A DNA stretch of 64,000 bases, taken from NCBI RefSeq assembly GCF_013393325.1, contig NZ_QJRC01000097.1:62001-126000 (forward strand). The letters run 5' to 3'. The number at the start of each line of letters is the position of its first letter. Position 1 is the first letter of the stretch. This document shows positions 49,376 to 59,500 of this stretch, in pieces. Origin of the DNA: Pseudomonas hunanensis (lineage in GTDB: Bacteria > Pseudomonadota > Gammaproteobacteria > Pseudomonadales > Pseudomonadaceae). Position numbers and translations under genes: made by a program. The notes under the pieces were generated by a model. That model worked only from the letters and a program-made list of their open reading frames with translations. It did not search any database and was not told the DNA's origin.

Positions 49376-50902
49376 TTAGCGCAGGCTGATGGTGGTGTTC
49401 ACACCGTCGTTGACGCTGTCGTCATCGAACCAGCGGGCAGTGACGGTCTTGGTCTGAGTGTAGAACTGCACCACTTGCTTGCCGTACGGGCCGAGGTCGC
49501 CGAGCTTGGAGCCACGTGAGCCGGTAAAGCTGAAGAACGGTACCGGTACCGGAATCGGGATGTTGATGCCGACCTGGCCGATATCGATTTCGCTCTGGAA
49601 CTTGCGTGCTGCCGCGCCGCTTTGAGTAAACAGGCCGGTGCCGTTGCCGAACGGGTTGGCGTTGACCAGGGCGATGGCCTCGTCGAGGGTATCGACTTCC
49701 AGGGTCACCAGCACCGGGCCGAAGATTTCCTGGGTATACACCTGCATATCGGTCTTCACGCCCGAGAACAGGGTCGGGCCAACGAAGTTACCTTGCTCGT
49801 AACCCGGCACCTTGACGTCGCGGCCGTCCAGCTCAAGTTTGGCGCCTTCCTTGATACCGCTTTCGATCAGGCCCAGGACGCGCTCCTTGGCGCGCTTGGA
49901 AACCACCGGGCCAACGTCGGTGCCTGGCTCACAGCCGGCATTGACCTTGAGCTTGCTGGCGGCTGCCTTGATATCTGGCAGCCATTCGCGGGCCTTGCCC
50001 ACCAGCACCGCCACCGAGGTGGCCATGCAGCGTTGGCCCGCCGCACCAAAGGCAGCACCTACCAAAGCATTGATGGTTTGCGTGCGGTTGGCATCGGGCA
50101 GCACCACCGCATGGTTCTTGGCGCCCATCATCGACTGCACGCGCTTGCCGTGTTGGCTACCGAGGTTGTAAACGTGGGTGCCGACTTCGGTTGAGCCGAC
50201 GAAGGAAATCGCCTTGATGTCCTGATGGGTGCAAATGGCATCCACCACCTGCTTGCCGCCGTGCACCACGTTCAGCACACCGGCCGGCACACCGGCTTCC
50301 AGCGCCAGCTCCACCAGCAGCATGGTCGACAGCGGGTCTTGTTCGGAAGGTTTGAGCACGAAGGTGTTGCCGCAGACGATGGCCATGGGGAACATCCACA
50401 GCGGGATCATCGCCGGGAAGTTGAACGGGGTGATGCCGGCGCACACACCGATCGGCTGGCGCAGGGTGTAGGTGTCGACACCGCTTGCGACGTTTTCGGC
50501 AAATTCGCCCATCTGCAGGGTGCCGATGGAGGCGGCGTGCTCGACCACTTCCAGGCCGCGGAAAATATCGCCTTCAGCATCGGCCAGGGTTTTGCCTTGT
50601 TCGGCACTGAGCACCTGGGCAATGCGTTTGGTGTGTTCGCGGATCAGCGCCTGCAGCTTGAGCATGATGCGCATGCGCGCGCCGATCGGGGTGTCGCGCC
50701 AGGTCTGGAAGGCTCGGTGGGCCGCGGCCACGGCAGCGTCGACTTCCTCGACGGTGGCGAACGGTACGCGCGCCAGCACTTCCTGGCTGGCCGGGTTGAC
50801 GATGTCGCGCCATTCGGTGGTTTTGGACTCGACCCACTGGCCGTCAATCAGCAGCTTCACCTGCTCGACCTTGGTGCTGTTAGGGGATTGCGGTGCGTTC
50901 AT
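49376..50902 (-). CDS. mmsA: Methylmalonate-semialdehyde dehydrogenase MmsA
   Basis: A 508-residue CoA-acylating aldehyde dehydrogenase converting methylmalonate semialdehyde (valine) and malonate semialdehyde to propionyl-CoA or acetyl-CoA. Catalytic Cys in GQRCMATSVAVLVG, NAD-site ITPFNFPAMIPLWMFP and GSTEVG-like FVGSTEVGTHVY. The open frame continues 269 codons upstream; ATG 50902 (MNAPQSPNSTKV) follows AAGGAGAACGCAG and is clearly the start. Divergent from a LysR gene. Confidence 0.96.
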   Translation of the reverse strand: MNAPQSPNSTKVEQVKLLIDGQWVESKTTEWRDIVNPASQEVLARVPFATVEEVDAAVAAAHRAFQTWRDTPIGARMRIMLKLQALIREHTKRIAQVLSAEQGKTLADAEGDIFRGLEVVEHAASIGTLQMGEFAENVASGVDTYTLRQPIGVCAGITPFNFPAMIPLWMFPMAIVCGNTFVLKPSEQDPLSTMLLVELALEAGVPAGVLNVVHGGKQVVDAICTHQDIKAISFVGSTEVGTHVYNLGSQHGKRVQSMMGAKNHAVVLPDANRTQTINALVGAAFGAAGQRCMATSVAVLVGKAREWLPDIKAAASKLKVNAGCEPGTDVGPVVSKRAKERVLGLIESGIKEGAKLELDGRDVKVPGYEQGNFVGPTLFSGVKTDMQVYTQEIFGPVLVTLEVDTLDEAIALVNANPFGNGTGLFTQSGAAARKFQSEIDIGQVGINIPIPVPVPFFSFTGSRGSKLGDLGPYGKQVVQFYTQTKTVTARWFDDDSVNDGVNTTISLR

Positions 50903-50989
50903 CTGCGTTCTCCTTGGAATTATTGTCGGGACGAGATCGCCAGCGCCGGGCAAACGCGAGGTGGCGTCCTGAGGCTTGTTTCGAGTATA

Positions 50990-51003
50990 GATGTGCAAAC
51001 ATC
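50990..51003. promoter_or_regulatory. Inverted repeat GATGT-GCAA-ACATC between mmsA and LysR gene
   Basis: A perfect 5+5 repeat with 4-base centre, 32 bases ahead of the LysR start and 88 ahead of mmsA, a plausible LysR-site half of the divergent promoter region. Confidence 0.4.
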
Positions 51004-51034
51004 CAACAAGAACGCACAAAAAAACCGGATCATC

Positions 51035-51985
51035 ATGCAAAAAGACCTCACATCCCTGAGCGCGCTCAACTGGGACGATTTGAAGTTCTTCCTTGAAGTG
51101 GCCCGCACCCGCAAGGCCAGCAGTGCCGCCAAACGGCTGAGTGTGGATTACACCACCGTGTCGCGGCGCATCAGCTCGCTGGAGGGCGCGCTGGGTACCT
51201 TGCTGTTCGAAAAGTCGCGGACCAACGGCTTTGTGTTGACCGCCGAGGGCCAGCGCTTGCTGGGTTATGCCGAATCGATCGAGAGCACGCTGCACATGGC
51301 CTGCGAGCAGGTGTCCGGGTCGGGTGTGGCGTTGTCGGGGCATGTGCGCATGGGCTGCACCGAGGGCTTTGGCAGCTTCTTCATCACCCCGCAGCTCAGC
51401 CATTTCGTCGATGCCTACCCGGCGATTTCGGTGGACATCCTGCCGCTGCCGCACTTCATCAGCCTGTCCAAACGCGAGGCGGACATCGTCATCGCGCTGG
51501 AGCGGCCGGAGCATGGGCCTTATGTGTGCTGCAAACTGTGCGACTACCGCTTGCGGCTGTATGCGACCCAAGACTACCTGGACAACCACGCGCCGATCCG
51601 CCAGGTGGCGGACTTGGCCAAACATCCGTTCATCAGTTACGTGGATGACCTGGCGTTCAGCTCCGAGCTGCTGTACCTGGCCAACCTCATCCCCAGCGCC
51701 AGCGCGCATTTGCGCAGCACCAGCGTGATCGCGCAGTACACCGCAGCGTTGCAGGGGCGAGGGTTGGCGATCTTGCCGTGCTTCCTCGCCGCGCAGGACC
51801 CTCGGCTGGTGACGGTGTTACCGGAGGAGATCGAGGTGACGCGCCAGTTCTGGATGTACTGCCGGGAGGACTTGAGAAAGTTGAAGCGGATTACCCTGTT
51901 GTGGGATTACATCCGAGGTGTGACGGAGACGAATGCGCCGTTGCTGATGGGTGACACACGCCAGATGCGCTTTGCTCAGGAATGA
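51035..51985 (+). CDS. LysR-family regulator, probable activator of mmsAB
   Basis: A 316-residue LysR protein with HTH RTRKASSAAKRLSVDYTTVSRRISSLE and full effector domain. Divergent from mmsAB across 132 bases. In P. aeruginosa MmsR is an AraC-type activator, unrelated to this, so the P. putida-group locus uses a different regulator family. Start at ATG 51035 chosen by LysR N-terminal length; the in-frame upstream region reads through the promoter. Confidence 0.86.
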   Translation: MQKDLTSLSALNWDDLKFFLEVARTRKASSAAKRLSVDYTTVSRRISSLEGALGTLLFEKSRTNGFVLTAEGQRLLGYAESIESTLHMACEQVSGSGVALSGHVRMGCTEGFGSFFITPQLSHFVDAYPAISVDILPLPHFISLSKREADIVIALERPEHGPYVCCKLCDYRLRLYATQDYLDNHAPIRQVADLAKHPFISYVDDLAFSSELLYLANLIPSASAHLRSTSVIAQYTAALQGRGLAILPCFLAAQDPRLVTVLPEEIEVTRQFWMYCREDLRKLKRITLLWDYIRGVTETNAPLLMGDTRQMRFAQE

Positions 51986-52006
51986 TGGGGTTGCTGTGCA
52001 ACCCCA
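51986..52006. terminator. Hairpin between LysR gene and yfiB
   Basis: GGGGTTGC - TGT - GCAACCCC just beyond the LysR stop, between convergent genes. Weak T-run. Confidence 0.6.
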
Positions 52007-52016
52007 AACCCTCCCG

Positions 52017-52508
52017 TCAGTAAGACGCCACCACGATAGACACGCGCCGGTTCTCGGTGCGCCCGGCACTGGTGCGGTTGTCCGCCACCGGCTGGGTACT
52101 GCCCAGGCCACGGCTCTGGATGTTCTGCGGCTGCATGCCGACCCCGACCAGCGCCTTGGTCACGCTCTGGGCGCGGCGTTCGGACAATTGCTGGTTATAC
52201 GCCGCCTTGCCCGAGGCGTCGGCGTGCCCGTCCACCCGCACGCCCTGGATGCCAACGCTGAGCAGTGCCTTGCCAATGCGCTCGACAATCGCCTGGCTCT
52301 GGCCGTTGAGGCTGTCCAGGTCACTGCCGAACAGCACCTTGCCAGACAAGTCGTACGCCCAGCCTTCGTCGGTCGGGGTAAAGCCCTCGCGCTTGAGCAC
52401 GGCAATCTGTTCGGGGGTAAGGCCCTTGGGAGGGGCGGTCTGGCAGCCAGTCAGTGCCAGCACGGCGAGCAACAAGGCCCACAGCGGGAAACGTAAAGCC
52501 TGTATCAC
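52017..52508 (-). CDS. yfiB: YfiB-like OmpA-domain outer-membrane lipoprotein
   Basis: A 163-residue lipoprotein: GTG start at 52508 with AGGAG upstream, signal ending in the lipobox LTGC, then an OmpA peptidoglycan-binding domain (GVRVDGHADASGKAAYNQQLSERRAQSV). In the YfiBNR system YfiB sequesters YfiR at the outer membrane and thereby releases YfiN. Last gene of yfiR-yfiN-yfiB; the small gap to yfiN is four bases. An earlier in-frame codon would run through the yfiN gene. Confidence 0.92.
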   Translation of the reverse strand: MIQALRFPLWALLLAVLALTGCQTAPPKGLTPEQIAVLKREGFTPTDEGWAYDLSGKVLFGSDLDSLNGQSQAIVERIGKALLSVGIQGVRVDGHADASGKAAYNQQLSERRAQSVTKALVGVGMQPQNIQSRGLGSTQPVADNRTSAGRTENRRVSIVVASY

Positions 52509-52512
52509 GGGT

Positions 52513-53784
52513 TCAGCTCCTGTTCTTGATTTCGTTGGCGGACCGTTCCGTCTGCGCCACTTGCCAATGGCCACGGCGTTTACGCTTGGCCTGGTACATC
52601 GCCGCATCGGCGGCATTGAGAAGACTGGCGGGGTCAGCGCCGTCATCCGGGTAATAGGCAATACCGACACTCAGTGAGGTGGCGATACTGCGGCCACTGT
52701 CCAGCTGCACCGGCAGCTTCATGCTGGCAACGATCTTCTCGGCGATGTGTTCGGCGTCCTTGCGCGACTGCAAAGGTGTCAGCAGCACGGCGAACTCATC
52801 ACCGCCCAGGCGCGCCACCAGGTCGTGTTCGCGCAACTGGGCGCGTACGCGGTCGGCCACGCTGATCAGAACCTCGTCGCCTACGGCATGGCCGAGGGTG
52901 TCGTTGATTTGCTTGAAGTGATCGCTGTCGAGGAACAGCAAGGCCAAGTGGTCCTGCTGCCGTGCAGCATTGCGCACGCTGCGGCTCAGGCGCCCCTCGA
53001 AGAAGGCCCGGTTGGGCAGGCCAGTCAGGCTATCGTGGCTGGCCTGGTGGGCCAGGCTCTGGTTTTCACTCTGCAGGTGGCTGTGCCACACCTCCAGTTC
53101 GTCCAGCAGGGCATTGAAGTCGTTACCCAGCTCGTTGAGCTCGGCAATCGGCGCTTCCGGCACACGCCGGTCGAAGCTGCGCTCGCGGCGGGCGGCGTGG
53201 GCGACACTGGCCAGGCCACGCAGCGGGCGGGTGATATCGCTGAGCAGGCGCCGCGACAGGTACTGGGCAGCCAAGGCGCTGAGGATGGTGCAGAACAGGA
53301 TGCCGGCCAGACCGCTGAGCAGGAACAGCAACAGGCTACGGCCCTGGCCGACCAGTTCGATATGCCCGACCTGTTGTTGCTGGTGCAGGATCGGCAGGTT
53401 GACCGGCTCATCCAGCAACGCGGTGGCAACCTGCACTTCCAGTTGCGCGAGCATGTCGGTGTCGCCGCGTTGCCAGTGCGCCAACAGCTCGCCTTCGTCG
53501 TTGAAGACCTTGGCCTCGGCCACTTCCTCGGTACTGGCGATCAGCGCCAGCGATTCATTGGCGGCGGCGCTGTCATCGAACACCACCGCTGCCTCTACGG
53601 TGTAATTGATCGAGCGGGCAATCAGCTGCAGGTTTTGGTTGGCGTAGACACGCAGGGCGAGCACGCCCAGCAGGGTCAAGGAAATACCCGCCAGGCCCAC
53701 GGCAAGCAAGGCGACGCTGAGGTGGCCACGGCCCAGCACCGAGCGCAGGGTGGGGCGCACGCTACGCTTGCGGGTCGGTTTCAT
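52513..53784 (-). CDS. yfiN: Membrane diguanylate cyclase YfiN (TpbB)
   Basis: A 423-residue protein: two TM helices (about residues 20-45 and 150-170) around a periplasmic PAS-like domain, HAMP, and a C-terminal GGDEF domain with the intact active site LARLGGDEFAVLL and an RxxD inhibitory site five residues earlier (REHDLVARL). It makes c-di-GMP and drives exopolysaccharide-based biofilm and small-colony growth in P. aeruginosa when derepressed. Overlaps yfiR by four bases. Confidence 0.95.
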   Translation of the reverse strand: MKPTRKRSVRPTLRSVLGRGHLSVALLAVGLAGISLTLLGVLALRVYANQNLQLIARSINYTVEAAVVFDDSAAANESLALIASTEEVAEAKVFNDEGELLAHWQRGDTDMLAQLEVQVATALLDEPVNLPILHQQQQVGHIELVGQGRSLLLFLLSGLAGILFCTILSALAAQYLSRRLLSDITRPLRGLASVAHAARRERSFDRRVPEAPIAELNELGNDFNALLDELEVWHSHLQSENQSLAHQASHDSLTGLPNRAFFEGRLSRSVRNAARQQDHLALLFLDSDHFKQINDTLGHAVGDEVLISVADRVRAQLREHDLVARLGGDEFAVLLTPLQSRKDAEHIAEKIVASMKLPVQLDSGRSIATSLSVGIAYYPDDGADPASLLNAADAAMYQAKRKRRGHWQVAQTERSANEIKNRS

Positions 53785-54347
53785 GGCTGCACCGCCCGGC
53801 GCCGCGACAATTGCAACACACTGGGATGAATACGCACGCCAGAGCGCGCCACTGAGTCGAGGTTGACATCAAAGGCCACCTGCTGGTCGCTGACCCGCAG
53901 GCAGAACAGGCTGCCGACCGTGCAGGGGTCATCCGCCTCGCTGATGCTCAACACCGGATGGCCGCTGACACGCTGGAACAGCTGGTCGCGCTGGCCCTGG
54001 TCGAGCTTGCCGATATAGATGGCATCGCAGGCCTGGGCGACCTGGGTATCTTCTGCCAACAGGCGCCGCACCTGCAGGGGGCGACCGGATTCCTGGACAT
54101 GGCCTTTGATCAGGTCATCGGCGTATTCGGTCGGACCGACCAGGCACAAGCGCAAGGGTGAGGGTTCTATAGGCCAGCGGGCGTAGCTGAAGATACCCAA
54201 TACGACCTGGGTGACTGCCTGGGCGCGTTGTTGAGCCCGAGCGGCGGTTGTGGCGGAGTCTGCCTGGGCAGGGCCTGTGTAAAGGAACAGGGCGGCCAGC
54301 AATAGCGAAAGCGCACAGCTTGTCACTCGCCTTGCGGCCACGTGCAT
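53781..54347 (-). CDS. yfiR: Periplasmic repressor YfiR (DUF4154)
   Basis: A 188-residue protein with a signal peptide (LSLLLAALFLYTGPAQA) and the DUF4154 domain. Four cysteines of P. aeruginosa YfiR are all present: LRLCLVG, QACDAIYIG, and DDPCTVGSLFC, expected as two disulphides that make repression redox-sensitive. It holds YfiN inactive across the membrane. First gene of the operon; overlaps yfiN (ATGA). Confidence 0.94.
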   Translation of the reverse strand: MHVAARRVTSCALSLLLAALFLYTGPAQADSATTAARAQQRAQAVTQVVLGIFSYARWPIEPSPLRLCLVGPTEYADDLIKGHVQESGRPLQVRRLLAEDTQVAQACDAIYIGKLDQGQRDQLFQRVSGHPVLSISEADDPCTVGSLFCLRVSDQQVAFDVNLDSVARSGVRIHPSVLQLSRRRAVQP

Positions 54348-54391
54348 GTGGGGAGTCTCTTAAAATCCTTTCTCGAATTGGCGCAACGATA

Positions 54392-54424
54392 GCACAAGGC
54401 CGCTCCTACAAGGGACCGCGTTCG
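54392..54424. repeat. Partial REP arm
   Basis: CAAGGCCGCTCCTACAAGGG and the following ACCGCG match one arm of the P. putida REP. It lies between the recD stop and the yfiR start (both minus strand). Confidence 0.65.
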
Positions 54425-54427
54425 GTA

Positions 54428-56503
54428 TCAGACTTGTTCCAGCATCAACCCTGAAATACGCCGCACCTTGCGCGCCACCGCTTCTTCAAAAATGCCCTGC
54501 CGAGGCTCGACCAGGCTGAAGCAGTGCTTGGCGCGGGTGATGCCGGTGTACACCAGTTCCTTGGTCAGCACCGGGTTGAGCGCATCCGGTAGCACCAGCG
54601 CCGTGTGGCTGAACTCCGAGCCCTGGGACTTGTGCACGGTCATGGCGAACACCGTTTCCACTTCGTTGAGCCGGCTGGGCAGGACGAAACGCACGCCGCC
54701 ACTGCCATCGTTACGCGGGAAGGCCACGCGCAGCAGCGGCTCACCGCGCTCATCCGGCAAGTGCAGGGCGATGCCGATGTCACCGTTCATCAGGCCCAGG
54801 CCGTAATCGTTGCGGGTCACCAGTACCGGGCGCCCTTCGTACCAGTGCTGCTGGCTGTCGATCAAGCCAGCATTGTGCAGCACCCGCGCCACCCGCTCGT
54901 TCAGGCCTTCGACGCCCCAGGCGCCACGACGCACTGCGCACAGCAACTGGAAGTCCTCGAAGCTGTGCAGCACCTTGCCGGCCCATTGCTCCCACGCGGG
55001 GTCGTCAGCAGCGGTTTCGAGTGCTGGCCGATAGCGGCCAAGGGTACGCAGGTAGCTGCGGTAGCCTTGCGGGCCGTCGCTGCCGCGGTTGAGGCCATCG
55101 AGCAACAGGCGGTCGAAAGCACGGTCCTGCTCGTGCTTGAGTGCCAGGCTGTGCACGTCGGCGGGTGGCGTGGCCAGCAAGTTGCGCGCCGCATGGGAGT
55201 CCTGCCGGTTGACCAGCCGGGCCAGTTGGCCAATGCCGCTGCCCTCACCGAAGCGTCGCGAAAAACGCAGCATCACCACTTGCTGGGCCAGTGGATTGCG
55301 CTGTTCGTCGCCAGCCTTGAGGCCACTGCCGGCCAGTGACTCGCCACTGATCTGTTCCAGCCATGCTGCGGTCGCCGGCGAGTAATAGCCCTCTTCGGCA
55401 TCCCGGCACAAGTCGCCCAGCACCGCGCCGGCTTCCACCGACGCCAACTGGTCCTTGTCGCCCAGTAGCACCAGGCGTGCCCGAGGCGGCAAGGCATCGA
55501 GCAGGTTGGCCATCATTTCCAGGTCGATCATCGATGCTTCGTCGACCACCAGCACATCCAATGGTAACGGGTTGCCAGCATGGTGGCGGAAGTGCCGGGA
55601 GCCCGGGCGGCTACCGAGCAGACGATGCACGGTGCTGACTTCTGTGGGAATGTGCCCACGCACTTCGGCGCGGACCTGCAGGCGCTCGACCTGCTGGCCA
55701 ATGGATTCGGTGAGGCGCGCAGCGGCCTTGCCGGTCGGCGCGGCCAAGCGGATGCGCAGCGGCCTGCCCTGCTCCACTGCCGGCCCTTGCAGCAAGGCCA
55801 GCAGGCGCACCACAGTGGTGGTCTTGCCCGTGCCGGGGCCACCCGTGATGATGCTGAAACCGGCACGGGTGGCCAGCGCGCAAGCGAGCTTCTGCCAGTC
55901 TACCTGGCCAGCTGGCGCACCACCGTCGAACAGCTGAGCCAGGCGACCGGTCAGGTCGGTCAGCGGCGCTTCGGCCTGGGTCAGGCGCTGGCGCAGGGTA
56001 TGGTCGATACGCCGTTCATAGCTCCAGTAGCGACGCAGGTACAGACGCTGGCCGCTGAGCACCAGTGGCCGCGCTTGCTGGCCTGGGCTATCGCCCTCGG
56101 CCACCAGCGCGCTGGCAGCGATGCGCTGGCGCCAGGCATTCAAATCGAGGTTAGCCAGCAGTTGCGAGGGAAGCAGCAAGGGGCCTGTCAGCGCATCGCC
56201 TTCCGGCGGCAACGACAGGGCGAAATCAGGCTCGGCCAAGGTCTGTTGCAGGTCGAGGCAGACATGCCCGTGCCCCAGTTGATGACTGGCCAGCGCCGCC
56301 GCCAGCAATAACAAGGGATCACTGCCGGGAGCGCGCTCTTCCAGGAACGACACGAATGCGCGGTCCAGCGCGCGCAGCCAGCCCCGTTCTACCCAGCGGT
56401 CGAGCAGTTGCAGCAGGTCACCGCTGTCATGCTGTGGTGCCAGCGCCAGCAGGTGCTCAGCGTGCAACGGCGTGGGCAACAGGTCGACAAGGCTTCGGCT
56501 CAT
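54428..56503 (-). CDS. recD: Exodeoxyribonuclease V subunit RecD
   Basis: A 691-residue superfamily 1B helicase with Walker A GGPGTGKTTTVVRLLAL, Walker B DVLVVDEASMIDLEMMANLL, and motifs V/VI (VHKSQGSEF, YTGITRAK). RecD is the 5'-3' helicase of RecBCD. It starts inside the recB stop by four bases. Confidence 0.96.
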   Translation of the reverse strand: MSRSLVDLLPTPLHAEHLLALAPQHDSGDLLQLLDRWVERGWLRALDRAFVSFLEERAPGSDPLLLLAAALASHQLGHGHVCLDLQQTLAEPDFALSLPPEGDALTGPLLLPSQLLANLDLNAWRQRIAASALVAEGDSPGQQARPLVLSGQRLYLRRYWSYERRIDHTLRQRLTQAEAPLTDLTGRLAQLFDGGAPAGQVDWQKLACALATRAGFSIITGGPGTGKTTTVVRLLALLQGPAVEQGRPLRIRLAAPTGKAAARLTESIGQQVERLQVRAEVRGHIPTEVSTVHRLLGSRPGSRHFRHHAGNPLPLDVLVVDEASMIDLEMMANLLDALPPRARLVLLGDKDQLASVEAGAVLGDLCRDAEEGYYSPATAAWLEQISGESLAGSGLKAGDEQRNPLAQQVVMLRFSRRFGEGSGIGQLARLVNRQDSHAARNLLATPPADVHSLALKHEQDRAFDRLLLDGLNRGSDGPQGYRSYLRTLGRYRPALETAADDPAWEQWAGKVLHSFEDFQLLCAVRRGAWGVEGLNERVARVLHNAGLIDSQQHWYEGRPVLVTRNDYGLGLMNGDIGIALHLPDERGEPLLRVAFPRNDGSGGVRFVLPSRLNEVETVFAMTVHKSQGSEFSHTALVLPDALNPVLTKELVYTGITRAKHCFSLVEPRQGIFEEAVARKVRRISGLMLEQV

Positions 56504-59500
56504 TTCACGGCTCCGGCAAACAGGTCCTGCTGTACGGGTGGGTGCTCGCCACGGAACAGCGCATCGAGGCTTTCGATCAGCTCACGCGGTGGCTTGGCGT
56601 GATACACGCCATGGCCGCTGCTGCTGGCACCACGCAGGAAGATGAACAGGGCACCGCCAACATGGCGGTCGTAATCGTAGTCCGGCAGGCGGGCACGCAA
56701 CTGCCGGTGCAGGGCCAGCAGGTACAGCACGTACTGCAGGTCGTAGCGGTGCTCGATAATGGCCTTTTCCATGGTTTGGGTGTCGTAGGCCTGGATGTCC
56801 GGGCCCAGCCAGTTGGACTTGTAGTCGGTGACGTAGTAACGCCCGTCCAGCTCGAAGGCCAGGTCGATGAACCCTTTGAACATGCCGTTGAGCACGGTCG
56901 GCTGCGCCGCCGGGCGCGCCAGGCCGGGGTGGGTGTGGCGTGCGACAAGGCGGTCGAGTTGTTCAGCATCGACCTGGTGGCTGGCGAACCAGAACTCCAT
57001 TTCGATCTGGTAATGATGCAACTGGCCCAGCATTACGCTTTGGTCGCTGCCTGGCAGCGGTAACGCCTCGCCCAGCAAGCGTTGCATCCACTGGCTCAGG
57101 GTGGGGATCCAGCCGGTCCAGTCGCGACGGTTGCAGCGCTGGCCAACGGTGCGCTCAATCAGCTGTGGGTTGCCGCTGACCTGGCTAAAGCCTTCACGAC
57201 CCGCCCATTCCAGCAAGCCATGCAAGAAGGTGCCAGGGTTTGGCCCCCGCGGGAAACAGTGGATATCGCCGCTGTCGGCCGGGACCTCGCGCAACACCTG
57301 GGCATCGACCGCCTCGTCATCCAGCAGTTGCTGGGCCTGTGAGCTGTCGGCACCGAGGGTCTGGTCGCCTACGCGCAGGGCGCTGTAAGAAGCGATCCAC
57401 CAGTGCTCGGCGGCCGCGCGGCGGGGCTTGCGTGCGGGCAGCAGCTCACGCTCGGCGTGCGGCACGCGATACGCCTGCTCATTGGCCTGCGGCAGGCCCG
57501 GGCAGGTAATGTGCGGGCATGTAGACGCCAACGCCTGCAACCAGTCCGTCAGCTGCTGCGAGCCTGTCAGGGCAAGGCCGCCACCCAGCAGGTAACCCAA
57601 TGCCGATCGGTGCAGCTGCGAACTCTTCTGGTTGCCACGCTTGAGGTCGGCGACCCCCAACCAGCACGCATGCTGGGCGCGGGTCAGGGCCACATAGAGC
57701 AGGCGCAGGTCTTCGGCCAGGCGCTCGTCGTCAGCGCGCTCGATCTGTTCCTGATCCGGGGTGAGGGTGAGGTGGGCGTTACCTTCGCTGTCATGCCAGG
57801 CCAGCGGCAGGCGGCTGCCGTCCACCGGCTTGCTGGTGCAGATGAACGGCAGGTAAACCAAGGGATACTCCAGGCCCTTGGACTTGTGGATGGTCACGAC
57901 TTTGACCAACTGTTCGTCGCTTTCCAGGCGCAGGATCTGCTCTTCACCGGCCTGCCCGGAATTGGCGAGGTGCTCGGCCAGGTGGCGGATCAATGCCTGT
58001 TCGCCGTCCAGCTCACCAGCAGCCTGCTGCAGCAATTCGGCCAGGTGCAGCAGGTTGGTCAGTACCCGCTCGCCATCGCTGCGGCGGATCAGCGTGCGCG
58101 GCAGCTGGAAGTCATGCAGCAGGTGCCGCAGCATGGGCAACACGCCCTGGCGTTGCCAGGTATCGCGATAATGGCGAAAACGCATGACCCAGCCTTCCCA
58201 GACCCGCTCGTCCTGGTTCAGCTGGTCCAGCGCGGCCAATGACAGGCCCAGTGTAAGGCTGGCCAGTGCGGCCTTGAGCAGGCGCTCGGAGTCGGGCTCG
58301 GCGCAGGCCTTGAGCCAGGCCAGCAGGTCGTGGGCTTCCTGGGCGGCGAACACCGAGTCCTTGTCGGACAGGTACACACTGCGTACATCGCGCGCGGCCA
58401 GCTCGGCGCGGACCACCTGCGCTTCGTGGCCATCACGCACCAGGATGGCGATGTCCGAGGGCAGGCAGGGACGCAACTCGCCTTCGGCATTCTGGAAGCC
58501 TGCCGTGCCTTGCTGGCCACCATTGAGCAGCGCGACGATATGGCTGGCGCAGCTGGCTGCCAGCTGCTGGCGGTAGACACTGCTGGAAACCGGCTCTTCG
58601 CTTTCCAGTTGCCAGCACTGCAGGGCTGCACTGGTTTCGCCGTCAATCAGCAACTGTTCGCCACGGCCCTTCGCGCGCACCTCGATGAACGGCAGCGGGT
58701 TGTCATCCGCCGCGCGGAACAGGAATGCTCCCCGCCCCGTTTCACGCACTTCGGCCTGCAGGAACACCTGGTTGACCGCCGCGACCATGGCCTTGCTGGA
58801 CCGGTAGTTGGTGTCCAGGCTGTGCAGGCGGTCGCGGGTGGCGCGCCGTGCAGCGAGGTAGGTGTAGATGTCGGCACCACGGAAGGCGTAGATCGCCTGC
58901 TTGGGGTCTCCGATCATGAACAGGCCAGTGTCTGCGCGGTTTTCGCTGATCTGATAGATGCGCTCGAAAATGCCGTACTGAACCGGGTCGGTATCCTGGA
59001 ATTCGTCGATCAGCGCTACCGGGAACTGCTCGCGGATCAAACCGGCCAAGCGCTCGCCGGCCTCGCTGGCCAAGGCGTGCTGCAGGCGCACGAGCATGTC
59101 GTCGAAGCCCATTTCCGCGCGCCGGCGCTTCTCTACTTCGAAACGTGCCGATACCCAGCTGGCAGCATGCTCAAGCAAGGGCGCATCCGGGCTGTCCAAG
59201 GCCTGCAATTGTTGCTGCAAGCTCTGCATGGCGTTGAGGCCGGGGTGCTCAGGCGGTTCACCCTTCCAGGCCTCGGCCATGCCCGCCGGGGTCAGGCGGG
59301 TAAAACCCGTGCCCAAGTCGAGGTCAACCAGCTGTTCATCACCCGCCCAGGCACAGAGCTTGTCGAACCAGGGCTCGAAGTAACGGGCCTGCATCTTGCG
59401 GCCGTCGACCTGCTTGGCGGCCAGCGCATCGCGGCAGATTTGCCGCAGTTGCTCGGCCCACTGCGCCCATGGCGCCTTGAGCCGGGCCAGCTGCTCGCCA

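Noticed and set aside
49376..51709. 777-codon frame over mmsA as a longer fusion protein
   Set aside because: The extra 269 codons are the antisense of the LysR gene; the ATG at 50902 has a strong ribosome site.
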